From positions 4,734 to 68,733 of the forward strand of contig QANZ01028197.1 of NCBI GenBank assembly GCA_003254925.1: DNA of 64,000 nucleotides, given 5' to 3'. Source of the stretch: Chamaecrista fasciculata. Its lineage: Eukaryota; Streptophyta; Magnoliopsida; Fabales; Fabaceae. Below the pieces are notes generated by a model. That model searched no databases. It worked only from the letters and a program-made list of their open reading frames with translations, and was not told the DNA's origin. A program made the translations under genes and the position numbers. Every line of letters begins with the position of its first letter. The first letter of the stretch is position 1. This document shows positions 48,615-60,394 of this stretch, piece by piece.

Positions 48615-49007
48615 GGGTAAATTACACTTTGGTACCCTGTAGTTTGACCCTATTTCACTTTGGTACCCTGTGGTTTGAAATTTGACACTTTGGTACCCTG
48701 TGGTATTCTCCATTAACACTTTGGTACCCTTTGGAGCTATTTTGTAATTTTAATCATAATAAATTTTACAAAAATTACATATTGACCCCAAAAAAATTTT
48801 AAATTTTTCATTTTAGTCCCTATATAATATGTATTTAGGGACTTATTTGTAATTTTTTGAAAATTTTTGGGGTCAATATGTAATTTTTGCAAAATTTGTT
48901 ATGGTTAAAATTACAAAATAGCTCCAAAGGGTACCAAAGTGTTAATGGAGAATACCACAGGGTACCAAAGTATCAAGTTTCAAACCACAGGGTACCAAAG
49001 TGTAATT
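48615..49007. mobile_element. Foldback MITE (TTTGGTACCCTGTGG repeats)
   Basis: The left arm carries ACACTTTGGTACCCTGT repeated three or four times, then TTTTGTAATTTTAATCATAA. The right arm is the reverse complement in the same order. The centre is TTTAGTCCCTATATAATATGTATTTAGGGAC. Target duplication is not clear. The repeat makes a near-perfect hairpin of about 390 bases. Confidence 0.7.
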
Positions 49008-49790
49008 AAATAAACATATAATGGCCAATATATATATATATATATTGGCCTGAGAAATAAGATCACGTAAAACATCTATAAGATACATTAAACTAAAATA
49101 TACTTTCTCTTTTTCGGTCCTCACTCCTCTTGGATTGAAGCATCTAAAAGACTTGTAATTTTTTTGGCTAATACTCATACTAAAAATTAAATGATTTTTG
49201 TATGCTTATCTAAACATCTAGCTTCTAAACATACTTGTATGCTTGCTTATAGAAGTGTAAACTTGCTTTATAAAAGCAGAATATATTGTGTTGAAATTTT
49301 TAAAAATGATATAATTTTGTCTTTCCATACAGTGCCGGTATTCAACATTAAACACGAAGTTAAAATAGGCTGGGTTGCTTAAATAATATTACCAAATATC
49401 ATATTGAATTAAACGAGAAATGTGGCTAAAACGAATTATGGTCCGAATATTTAGTTGAAGTCTGAATGTTTAGGTGAGCCGTCGAGATTTATGATCATTT
49501 CTCATCCTCCAGTCAAAATGTTATGTGGGGGTATATGCCTCTTTGGAGTTGGGCATACTCAGACCAGTAAAGTTTTTTAGATTTTATTACAAAGCTCTTC
49601 AATAAACATTTATCTAAGATTTTTTTCCATGGGGTTTTCGATCCTGGAATCAGAATGTAACCATGATTTTTTTTTTTAATCTAAACACCACATGACATCA
49701 GCGCAATTAGTATTATTTATTGTATATTAAATTATTATTACTATTATTATTATTATTTTTGAATTACGCTCGTTGCTACCAAAACCAGAC
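49008..49790. other. AT-rich stretch before the PH-like gene
   Basis: It holds a TA tract near 49029-49045 and no supported gene. The short reading frame at 49191 is AT-driven. Confidence 0.45.
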
Positions 49791-50154
49791 ACTACAACCA
49801 GTTGAATTTGGAGTCGGCAAGACGGAGCTGTGAAAAATCGGGTCTGAAAGAAGACGAAAGCTTCAAAATCTGTAAGCCTTTGTTGATGTTTATGCGCGAT
49901 TCTACTGAGCTTGATAGAATTGGGTTCCTTTTCGGGTCTAGGGTTTTGCGATATCCTAATATATCCAATTATGCATGAAAATCAGTAATAGTAAATATAA
50001 GGAGATATCTGGCCAAAAAAAAAATATAAGGAGATATATACTGCAAAATTTCAGGTCTATGGTTTTGCAAAGCGAGCTGACTGGCAAGTAATTTGGGTTA
50101 TTTTTCTGCGTTCTTGAAGTTATCGGCTGTCTGTGGATCCTCAAGACACCAAAA

Positions 50155-51883
50155 ATGGGGACGATAGACGAGGTTGTGGATGTAGATAACTTGGAGACAA
50201 GTTTATTGGAGACTGACACACTTGAAGCGAATGAGATAAAAGATGATGAAACAGTTCTTTATTCTGCGTCTTTTGAAGAGATGGAAGAGAATTTTGTTAA
50301 GCATCAAACAGCGCATTGGGTTCTTTATTCACTGTTGTTGGTGTTAGCGTGGGGCATTGGTTTGCTGATGCTGCTTTATCTTCCAGTTCGGAGATATGTA
50401 CTAAGGAAGGATATTCGTTCAAGAAAACTCTATCTTACTCCAAATGCTATTGTATATAAGGTGAAAAAAAAACAATATTGGTTCAATATCTATAATTATA
50501 ATTGATTAGACAAAACTTATTTTAAATTTGCTTTTGTATTTTTAATTTACCTCAGGTTACTAAGCCCGTAGCATTTCCATGTTTTGGAGTATTGAAGAAA
50601 CAGAAACATGTTCTTTTGCGTTCTGTGGCAGATGTTGTGGTTGAACAAGGTGTAGCATGTGCAGCAATGTTCTGTGATTTCCTAAATTTGGACCATTTTG
50701 TTTTTGCTTTAGCTTCTCGCTATCTGTTTTGTTACTCATTTCTTGCTTTAAGACTACTAAACTTGTTTTATTTTTCCCTAATATTTACATTGTTTTATAT
50801 TCTCAGACATTATTGTGTGTATTTCTAGGATACTTGCAGTCCCTTTTTGGTGTCTATTCCCTTAGAATTGAAAACATTGGTGTAAGAAGACCACCCAGTG
50901 ATGATGTTAAAATTCATGGAATTGCAAATCCAAATGCATTCAGGAAGGTACTATTTATTGTCTGACCCCCAATCAATTTTTTCCCTCCGCTACTTTTGGA
51001 TGATTTCATGGATAATGTGGGACGGTGATTGTTTTTGGGTCGGTTTAATCTTTTCAGGCTGTTATGATGCGTATTTCAAGCATGAGAAATGAAATCTCCT
51101 CGAGACAGGCTTCTACTCTAGAGGATATTTCACATCTGATGGTAGGTGATTCACCAGACTGGGAAAATATTTGACTTTTTCCCTACTTTTTTCCCCCTTA
51201 TGAATGACCAAGAATATTGATCATGAATTAAGGAGAAGTCCATATGAGACTATTGATTATGACTATAGATTTAAAACTCTCATTGATCATGTTGCTGACT
51301 TATTGTTTCCTTTGTCCTTATAGATGTCTCCATCAAAATCACTTAGACATGATTCTATTCATTCAGGGGAGCAGTTACTGCTGCAGAAATTAGAGGAAGT
51401 TGGAAGCTCTGTCAAGGTAAAATGTAAACACTGGATATGGTGCTATTTTTTTTTTTTTTGGTAAATACCATGGGTGTCCCCCACCTATCCGTGTTAGGGT
51501 CTAGGCAAAGACTAATCCCATTCGGGCCGGGAAGCGAACAGTTAAAGTCCTCCTAACAAATGTCGACTCCAGGGCTCGAACTCGGGTCCCTCAACCTGGA
51601 GTGCAGCTCGCCTACCACTGCACCAAACACTTGTTGGTGGATATGGTGCTATTTGTTTATGATTAATTGAATCATACTAGGCTTTGGATGAAAGAAACAG
51701 GATTGTCACTTCCCTGAAGCGATAAATAAGTTTAATAGGAAAAACTTTATGTACATATTTTCAGAGTTGGTTACTTGGTTATATTTCTTTGGCTAAGCCC
51801 CCGGGTTTGATGTTTATTTATTACAGAGAATACAGACATTAGTTGAGGAGCAACAATATCAAGCAACAGAATCCGCAGATTGA
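50155..51883 (+). CDS. Membrane protein with bacterial-type PH-like domain
   Basis: Exons 50155-50460, 50556-50649, 50829-50947, 51058-51141, 51324-51416, 51827-51883 give 250 codons plus stop. Layout: acidic N-terminus (1-50), one hydrophobic segment (about 55-77, WVLYSLLLVLAWGIGLLMLL) followed by basic residues (RRYVLRKDIRSRK), then a beta-rich domain starting KLYLTPNAIVYKVTKP with DVVVEQGYLQSLFGVYSLRIENIG and VKIHGIANPNAFRKA. The tail is helical and charged (LLLQKLEEVGSSVKRIQTLVEEQ), likely coiled coil. The middle domain resembles the bacterial PH (DUF304/YdbS-like) fold found in a conserved plant family; I know no established function. The membrane is not certain. A SINE sits in the last intron. 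The reading frame is intact. Confidence 0.85.
51449..51637 (-). mobile_element. tRNA-derived SINE, family 1, with perfect TSD
   Basis: On the minus strand it starts with a tRNA-like head (A box TTTGGTGCAGTGGTAGG, B box GAGTTCGAGCCCTGG), continues with AATGGGATTAGTC and ACGGATAGGTGGGGG, and ends in an A-tract. The 17-bp target duplication TGGATATGGTGCTATTT is perfect (51432-51448, 51638-51654). It lies in the last intron of the PH-like gene, in antisense. It is the cleanest copy of three in the window (others 9995-10267 and 40008-40122). Confidence 0.9.
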
Positions 51884-52606
51884 GGTCCGTGCCCAGTGGA
51901 CTTGGTGTAAATGTAAATAGAGAAGGCTTATTTTCTTGGAGTGAGATAATTTCTTATATTGGAGTATGAAGTATTTTTTATCACTATCTAGCTTCGGATA
52001 GTCGTTTGTGCTGTATGCAAGTGGATTGATTTTATTTATAGCATTGATGTATCTTTTCATCCAGGTGTATTTCAGTAGGAAAAACTTGAATCCAGATTTT
52101 AAATTAAATTTTAAGCCGGACAAGGTTATACTTATAATTATTTTTTGTCAAGGCTGCTAATTTTGTTTACTCTACTCTTATATATTTATTTATTTCCGGG
52201 GAGTAAATTAGTAATATTATTTTTCTTTCTGTGAATGATTGCTTTATATATGGATATGGAATTTTTCTCTTTCATGTGCTGGACAGCAGAGGATCCAGCG
52301 CCTTCAGAATCACATTTAATATCAGTGCAACTTTCTCAGTAGCCCCTTGAAGTACAAATGTCGCTATTTTTTTAACTTGTAGCTTTCAAGCGTGCCTTTC
52401 TTTTTCTTTTCTTTTTTTGGGGAGGGGGTAACAAATTTGTATATCGTTATTACACTCACAGAAGTACATTGTGTTCTTTGAATGCATGCATCCTGTCCCG
52501 AGAGTTCGTTGTATTTTTTATGTATAAGATATGTCTATTTCGTATAATCCAATGCCTTTTGTTGTTACTGCAAATATTTACTTACAAGGAATGAGGATGA
52601 CGACTA
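51884..52606. other. 3' UTR and flank of the PH-like gene
   Basis: No coding sequence. The first few hundred bases are likely 3' UTR. The minus-strand reading frame overlapping the last exon is a shadow. Confidence 0.5.
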
Positions 52607-52935
52607 GGGATGACAACGGATGGATATCCGGTGGTTTTGTCACTATGTATCCGTATCCGTTTATCCTATCTAATATCCGTACCCTATCTGTATCCGATAA
52701 ATTAATATCCGTATCCGCACCCTATCCGATATCCGGTATCCGACGGATACCCGAAATATCCGAANTCATTTCGGACGGATATAGGGTATCCGAGGGTAAT
52801 ATCCGTATCCGTCCAATATCCGAAAAAAAATTAATTTTCACTATCCGTATCCGTATCCGATATTCGACGGATACCGAATATTTTTTCGGATGGATACGGA
52901 CGGATATCCTAACTTAGGATATAAATTGTCATCCG
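52607..52935. mobile_element. TATCCG-rich MITE-like repeat
   Basis: The stretch is filled with TATCCG / CGGATA words in both orientations. It is bounded by GGGATGACAACGGATGGATATCC at the left and GGATATCC..AATTGTCATCC at the right, so the ends are inverted. One undetermined base lies at 52765. A reading frame through it is a repeat product. Transposon class is not clear; such GGATGACAA-ended repeats are frequent in plant genomes. Confidence 0.6.
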
Positions 52936-55078
52936 ACCAATTAGGCTGGGTCCTCAGGTGCAGTCTATGTTTTGTTTCATTAGAAATGAATCAACTGAAA
53001 TATGTAATATCTGAACCGAACCATGTGAAGTATGAATAAAAAAAGGCCAAGAGAAAATCACTCTAAACACAGTCCTTGACAAACAAAGAGATTTGTAGAT
53101 CAAACAACAAAACTCATTCTAAGCAAGATATACTCTTCTTAAGCATATAAAACAATAGCATAGCCTCAAGCAACACACAAAGGGAAGAGAAAAATACAAC
53201 AAATCATCACTAAATTATATTATAATGGAGAAGAAAAAACAACTAGCAAAATTGTATCTAGAAACAGAGTGGATTCAAATCAAACATGAGAGGTTTCCAC
53301 AATAGATGGCTCCACAATCACAAACCACTGCATTTTTGGGTTCAGATTCCCCACCTGCCTCGTTTATCTTCATTGATTTTGCCAAATCTTGCAATCTTCC
53401 CCATCATATACTTTTGAATAGGATCTAAATTGTATAAAATATTTTTACAAACTTTCAAGACAAAATATCTCTCACTATCTATCTGAGAAAGGATCTCCTT
53501 TACCAAAAAAGGGAGAAAAAGCTCCTACAACGAAGAGAAGAAAAACGAAAAGAAGAAAGAAGGAAACGGGAGAGGGGTTGCCATAACTGCACCTATTGTT
53601 TTGGGAAACCTAACAAAGAGCGTTTGTGAGGAGAGAGACTAGACTTTTGTTTCCTCCATTTTAATACTCACTATCTATCAACAAACTCACTATCTATCAA
53701 CAATATTTATATGACAGATCCATACTTTAGCATTCACTCCATTTCATTGACATATTAATTAGCCCTCTGTTCCATGAACAGTTAAGGTAAATACCAAATT
53801 GAGAATTCAAAACATTCATCACTACCAAGCTACAAACTTCAGGTATCTTGAGGTCTAGAGAAAAATATTTCCATTCTCTAATCTGAATGATTGGGCTTTT
53901 TCACCCTCATCTCAGAACTAGAAACAAGTGAACTAGGTACGGTAGTTCATTAACCGTAAATTTGTAACCATATCTTATATTATATGGCTCCATCCCTTTC
54001 TGGTCGTCCATGTTTAAAACTATAGTCTATGAAATTAAAAATAAGAGAAAATTTACTATTTGGTCTCTCTTTCTTTACTAAGTTAACAATTTAGTCCCTT
54101 ATTTATTTTACATACATATTTGCGTGCCCGTTAGGTCACGCAAAGCCCCTAGTATGTAGTTATTAGTCGATTGGATTCAACATCAAAACGATATATATCG
54201 TTGGACGAATCATTTAATGCCCCGAATTAGTGTGATATTTGCCGGAATTTCGAATCGAACGATTATGATGATTCGGAAAAGCATAGTTAGACAGAAGCTG
54301 TAAACTGATTACCAAGACAAAAAATGTTAAAACACTAAAGCAATAAAAACAACATATTTTTAGAGTCTGAAGCTTATGAATTTTTTTAGAAAAAAATAAT
54401 TCAGAAGAAAGGAGATAATTCGCCCTAACTCTGAAGCATAGCATACTTTCTGAGTCAGAAGCTTATATGAAGACAATAATAATACTAGTGATAGTAACGA
54501 TGCTAATCTAGATGAATAGGACTAAAAGATAATTAATTTTAACTTTGTTTTGTTAGCTATAAATTATGAGTTCTTTTATATTATAATTTGTCATGTATGA
54601 CTTTATGTGAAAGTTATATTATTTTTTGTCATTGATATAATATACCTCATATTACTTTTCATTGTATTCCTAAATCGTAAGATTCAATATGATTCACAAT
54701 TCACGATTTAAAAATTAACTTGACGATTTACAAATCCTGATTTGACAACTATAATCATATCAGTATTGCAATCAGAGAAAACTGGAGATAAATATTTCCT
54801 AATAATCACTTTTGTCAATAATCTATTCCTGTTTGCACATCCTAACAACTGTTACCCTAAGTTTTCTCTCTTTTCTGCAATAAAATGTAACCTGCATCTA
54901 CATGGAATTCCTTAATCACCTTACTTGTATAACTGCGATGTGTTTGTCTTGCAGAACCCGCCTAGTTTAACTATTAGATCCTGTTTAACCATATGACAAA
55001 AGCTAATATAAGCCCCTGAGAGTGGGCAAATGATATATAAATAAACTGAAGCTCAAGGATATTGATATGTTAGCTTCT
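52936..55078. other. Spacer between the PH-like gene and the lectin kinase gene
   Basis: No gene is supported. A repeat at 53965-54150 has a second copy at 63745-63925. The stretch 53030-53560 has a more even composition but no open frame of note. The minus-strand frame at 54214 is not recognisable. The first bases left of 55079 are probably the lectin kinase 3' UTR. Confidence 0.5.
53965..54150 (+). repeat. Dispersed repeat, copy 1
   Basis: It reads TTATATTATATGGCTCCATCCC, TTTCTGGTCGTCCA, AAGAGAAAATTTACTATTTGGTC and CAATTTAGTCCCTTATTTATTTTACATACATA. The second copy at 63745-63925 is in the same orientation with moderate divergence. The GAGAAAA..TTTGGTC part recalls MULE-like ends, so it may be one end of a larger element. 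Confidence 0.65.
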
Positions 55079-58000
55079 TCACTTTGCTGGTGGCTGGACA
55101 AATTGTTGCAGCTGATGAACAACATGAGACATTCTAGGGCGCATAGATGGGACATGCTGTGTGCAAGAATAGACAAGGTCAACCACCTTCTGTATGGTAC
55201 TAGCATCTGGGAAGTTAGAAGATGATGAAGAAGATATGTGAGGATCCAATAGTTCCAGATAGCGATGTGCTTGTACTAGCGGCGTCGCCCACTCGAATAT
55301 GCTCTGCCAACCCACTGAATCAACTGCCTGAGCAGGTCTACGTCCACTCACTATTTCAAGCAATAGAACCCCGAAACTGTAAACGTCACTCTTTGTTGTA
55401 AGTTCATTTCTATACACAAATTCTGGAGCAAGGTATCCATATGTTCCACCTGCCATTACAGTCCTCTCATGCATCACTTCATATGGCACAAACTTGGATA
55501 GACCAACACCCATAAGGTGAGCTCCAAACTCCTCGTCCAGCAGTACATTACTGGCCCGTATATCTCGATGTACAACATGTGGCTTGACCTTATCATGTAG
55601 GAACCTGTTGAAACAGAAGAGGGGAAAAGTCTCATAATAAGTCCATGAAGTTTTAAATGCTGTAACCTCTCCTGTTACTAAGCATTTCATAAAATTTCAG
55701 GGAAAAGAAAACATACAGTTCGGGGGGAATGAAAACCAGAACCATTGAGGTTTGTAAGGGAGATGCAAGAAAGTGGAAAAGGAAAGGAAGGGAATGAAGG
55801 GCTAGAAGGCAATCTTCTATAAACCGAGTGTGGGAAACGTTCGAATGAAATGTGGACAGGTTTTGGAGCGTCAGCCCCTATCCCTTTTTAATAATCTAAG
55901 TTAGAGTTAATAACTTAGCCAGCACCAAATGTGTATATTTATAATCATAATTAAGATTGTACAAAGGTATAACCCTGCCCACTAATGATCACATACTCAT
56001 TGTAACCTAGCTGTCAAACTCATTATTCTAACACCCTCGTTGACCTTATCTAAACAAGCATGAAGATTACAATGTCACAAGATCATTTAGTAAATGTTGG
56101 TACTAGTTGAGAGGGGAGAAAAAAAAACTAAACAAAATTGTGGCTGGTTAGGCTGCTTGACATAGGTTTTAGTTTGCTTACCCTTCCCTTACTCCTTTCT
56201 TTCTTGTTGACATGTAGATGGCCTTCTTTTACAATTTGAGATATATTATAACTGCCCAATCTACTAGTGGACAACTGGACATATGGGTACTGAATGGCCC
56301 TTGCATCAAGTTTCAACCATACCAGGCAACATTGGAGTTTAGATAATGATAGCAACAAAGAAAGATAAGTTTTTAAGTTAATATAACTTGTGGTGTCGTT
56401 GGAACATACAGTTATGAATCGGAGGTGATAAATGTTACCAAAAAAAACAACTATGCTTGAAGAAACTGATATAAAGCTACTTTCTCTACCTTCCAGGAGA
56501 AACCCCAGAAAAGTTTATGCTAATTGCTAAGGGAATGAGATATGTGATATGTCATTGTTTTAAATGAACTTACTAAACTAGGTGCATATTTTAATATCTT
56601 TAATACTCCGAGTTTTATGATCCATGACAGCAGTAATATTCTAGAAACATGAGACCACAAAAAAATGAAAAATAACAGGACTGAGGACATCGCCTAGCAT
56701 CAAAAGTTCCCAAATGTAAGTTAAAGAACTACAAAACAACTGAAAATAGCAGCCCATATACAAATGCAAGACCAACTTAATGATACAGTACAAATTATAA
56801 TGAATGCATATGAACAAATTACTTAAAGGTCTACAGTTAGTTATAGCCCAAAAAGCATAAATTGGTACCATAGTTGTCAAAATCAGGAGTTAAATCGCAA
56901 AATCGGCAAAATCAAGATTTCACTTGCTAAAATCTTGTTAAATTGGTCATAAATCGCACATTGCTCGGGTAAAATTGGATAAAATCATAAGATTTTAAGA
57001 TTTAAAACTAGATTTTGACAACCATAACTTTTAACACACACAAAAAGAAAAGGAATGAACACTCAAATTAACAAAGTTTGTCAAAAATCTCATCCTCATA
57101 ATCTTCTGTATCATCATCTTCCTCAATCCTCATCACCATCTTCATCACCACCACCATCGCCATGGATGTGTTTATTTCAATTTCTATGTTATGATATATT
57201 GTTAATTTGTATTATGACATTAATGTTACACATTTAGACTTATTTTGATTAATAAGTGTTGGATTTGGGAAAGTTATGAAGATTTTGATGCATTTAAATT
57301 AATTAGTGAATAACCTATTATCTTAAAAAAATTGTCAATTATATTTAGCTAAACTCTTGTGATTTTACAGTTCGAGTTTACGATCTGATTTTACACCCAC
57401 CTTTCTGATTTTAATTAAACTCCCAATATTAACAACTATGATTGGTACTGTAACAACTAACAAGATTACTGTTTTTCAGTTGAAAATCTGAATTTTAGTA
57501 ACAAATAATAAATACTTCAGAACAACATGAGGAATGTATATGGTTAGCCAAAGAGTAAGAGCTTTGAGAACATACGCAATTCCTTGAGCAAGTGTTGTGG
57601 CAATTTTCATCCTCATAGACCAATCTAAGCTGCGACCTCCCCTTGGCATATGATGTAACCATTTATCTAAGGGTCCATTAACTACAAACTCATAAACAAT
57701 GAAGCGGTCACCATGGTCATAGCAGCATCCCTTCACAGCCACCAAATTTGGATGGCGAAGCCTTGCAACCCTACCAATTTCAGAATAGAACTCCTTTTTC
57801 CTCTGAAAAGTTGACCTCTTCAATCTCTTGACTGCAACCTTTGAGCCATCAGGTAGGACCGCACTGTATGTACCACCAGTCTTGGCATCCCCAACAAGAC
57901 GGTTACCTTCACTAAAGTTCTTTGTAATCGACCTTAGCTCCTCTTTGGTAAAGACTTTCCAAGATGGAGGAACTAAATGAGAAGCAGCTGGATTAGAGGC

Positions 58001-59711
58001 TTTTCTAGATCGTTTTCTCTTCTTGCTACGCTTATGTGCAAGAAGCCATACCACGACAGACAATGTTGTGAAGAGGATCAATGCACTCACCCCTGCAAGG
58101 ATGATAAGGTATTCCCTGTGGCACCGCATGTGGTAACATTTTTTAGCTGCAATCAATTGAAAGAAAGAGTCAACAGTCAGCAAGGTTGATAAGAAAAAAA
58201 CATGTCTAGCCAATTACAGAATGAAACAGATAGAGAATCATAACACAGTATCCTAAATAAATATAAAAAGAGAACAGGGAGTTATATATGCAGCAAGGAC
58301 ATACCAATATCAACTACACATACGGAAGCATGAGGATTATCACATCCATCACTCATGAGAGAATTTGAATGATTAGTCATTATTGTACATAAATTGACTG
58401 CATTTTTCATGTTGCAGGATGATCCAGTACAACTAGATGGATCAAGTGTCATCGGAAACATGGAGACATTCCATAGAGAATTGTCGGACCACGCCCACTC
58501 ATAACCAGCGGTAGAGTTAATTCTTCTTCCTCCAACCCAGCAATTGTTAAAACTTCCGCCGCATAGACTCTGGGCAAAGTGTAGTTCTGGAAGAGATACC
58601 AAAGAAGCTAAATGTCCACCATATATATTACAACAGCTCTCTGAGTCATTCCAAGATTGTGACTTTCCAACGCGGTAAAAGCACTTTGCTCTATCAGGGC
58701 CAATAACCCAACCAGCAGGGCATGGTTCTGTCCAGGAATAAAAAATGGAAAGAGCGTTTGAACACTGAAACGTGAGTAATCAAAAAGCAGAAAGACGTTA
58801 CGATGTGCGGAATGTCTATTTCAACATATTGGAGATATAGCTACCATAATGAGACTTCAATCACCATAAGATGAAAGCATTACAAAGATTAAGTTACTAA
58901 TATATATATATATATATATATAATTATTTTTTTTTTTATGGTAGAAAAAGGATCGAAGGTCTGAGGTTGTGGGTTCGAATCAGTCTCTCTGCATAGAGCA
59001 GGGGTAAGGCTGCCTAGTGGATTCCCTTCCCAGCATCCGTCCCCCACCAAGTGGGGACTCGAATTGGGTTGGCCCTTTTATATGGTAGAAAAAGGATCAT
59101 CATAAAATTAATGGTATCTTATTATCTAAAACACCAGTTCTCAAGATTTGATAGACAATCTTTTATAGTCCTTCACTTAAAGCTTCAACACATTTCATAT
59201 GGCACATACCATTATACACATACATAGATACTATTTCGAGGATCAAGGAGGCTGTCCAAAAGAACAACAGTTCCATCTTTCTCATTTCTATCTACACCTT
59301 TTCAGTCGTCATATTACATGCACAATAACGTTTATTGACTTTATTCTGATACAATCTGATTCAGCTTACCCATAGATTAAGAACGGCATCAACAATTAAA
59401 GAACATATAACATGTAAATACGATAAATTAGTTGAACTCGGCAACAAGATAAAAGGAAAAGGAAGTAAACCTCCACTTCGTCTGTTCTGAGAGACATTGA
59501 AGGAACCACAAGTCGTCTCATTCAGTGTCTACAAAAAAAATAAATAATAAGACTCAATACATAAGTTCACAATGTACCGCATTTATATTTCTGAACTATA
59601 ACCTAGACTAATTGAATTTTATTTTCTCACCGCATTGGAGGCCCGAGCACTGAAAGAAAGTAAAGCAACCAAAAGGAGAACAAATTGCGGAGCTGTGATC
59701 TGAAGTTCCAT
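55079..59711 (-). CDS. C-type lectin receptor-like kinase (At1g52310 type)
   Basis: Single-pass plasma-membrane protein with an outer C-type lectin domain and an inner kinase-like domain. Its ligand is unknown. Exons 59631-59711, 59471-59528, 58305-58727, 57576-58146, 55079-55604 give 552 codons plus stop, the same length I recall for Arabidopsis At1g52310. Layout: signal peptide (1-27, MELQITAPQFVLLLVALLSF), lectin domain (about 49-187; CFYRVGKSQSW, GGHLASL, CWVGGRR, VCVVD), membrane helix (about 200-223), basic stop-transfer (HKRSKKRKRSRK), kinase domain (about 265-545) with VAVKRLKR, HRDIRASN, GTYGYLAPE and DVYSFGVLLLEI. The usual DFG is GVG (HLMGVGLSK), as in the Arabidopsis protein, so catalysis is doubtful. 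Introns are long and carry an Au-type SINE and a hAT-like element. This gene type is usually single-copy in dicots. Confidence 0.93.
56869..57440. mobile_element. hAT-like MITE in the last intron of the lectin kinase gene
   Basis: The ends are CATAGTTGT at the left and ACAACTATG at the right, flanked by the perfect 8-bp duplication ATTGGTAC (56861-56868, 57441-57448). Inside, GTCAAAATC and GATTTTGACAACCATAAC form further inverted pairs, and ATCG/AAATCG words recur. No transposase is seen. The 8-bp duplication supports hAT. Confidence 0.75.
58937..59098 (+). mobile_element. Au-type SINE with perfect 18-bp TSD
   Basis: The body at 58955-59080 has a tRNA-like B box (GTGGGTTCGAATCAG), then CTCTGCATAGAGCAGGGGTAAGG, CTGCCTAGTGGATTCCCTTCC and GGTTGGCCCTTTTA. 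These are features of the widespread plant Au SINE. The target duplication TATGGTAGAAAAAGGATC is perfect (58937-58954, 59081-59098). It sits in intron 2 of the lectin kinase gene on the opposite strand. Confidence 0.85.
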
Positions 59712-60394
59712 CAGAATAATAGGAACAACCTCAAAATGGGAAAATTGGAATGATGATAAACAGAGACAACCGTCTCATGTTGAGCTGGGATACGACTAGG
59801 AGCACTTGCAGTCAGAGACCATAAGGAAGGACACCAAAAGAAAACAGAAGAATATGAATTTGCAGTACTGAAAAACTTGTGCTGCGTCGTGAGATACACT
59901 ATAAATTGAGAAAAGAAAAAATCATAGAATCAACAGAGTCACGAATCTTGCAATGAAGGAAAGAGCATAAATCTTTCCCTCTTTTAGTCTTCTCTCGTCT
60001 TCTTCTATTTTTTTTCCTTCTTCACAGGTTGGTAGGTGGAGCAATTAATACAAAGATCGGTAAAGTATGTTATAGCCCGTTTGCTTGGTCAGTCCGGCCC
60101 GGAAAGACCAGCCCAAAATGCAATAGTAGGCCACGTGGCAGGCCCAATCTATTTGTCCTCCCCAACTCAAATTGCTTATGTCCAAATCTGACAATGACCC
60201 AAATCAACATGGGAGAAACTCATAAATCATAATCATATATAATACTATTATTAGCCGTGTCATGGCCTAAACAAAACAAAAATTGTGCCATGATGTTATT
60301 TAATATAATTATATTAATAACTGAATAAACGAAGATGGTTCTAACAATTTCACCATAACTAGAACTTAATAAAGTGAAAGTGTGATTCTAGTCC
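59712..60394. promoter_or_regulatory. Promoter region of the lectin kinase gene
   Basis: No coding sequence is seen. The first 200 bases likely hold the 5' UTR, with a CTTC/TCTT pyrimidine-rich stretch on the plus strand at 59968-60025. A GGCCCG / GGCCCA cluster at 60090-60150 resembles plant promoter elements of housekeeping genes. The transcription start is not placed. Confidence 0.4.

Larger units (their letters stand above)
48322..50154. promoter_or_regulatory. Divergent intergenic region and leader of the PH-like gene
   Basis: It separates RH17 (minus) from the PH-like membrane protein gene (plus). Besides the foldback MITE (48615-49007) no gene is seen. A likely 5' UTR exon of the plus-strand gene ends near 49873 (AAAATCTGTAAGCC as donor), with an acceptor near 50053 (AATTTCAG). 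This leader intron is inference. Both genes probably start from separate promoters on either side of the MITE. Confidence 0.4.
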
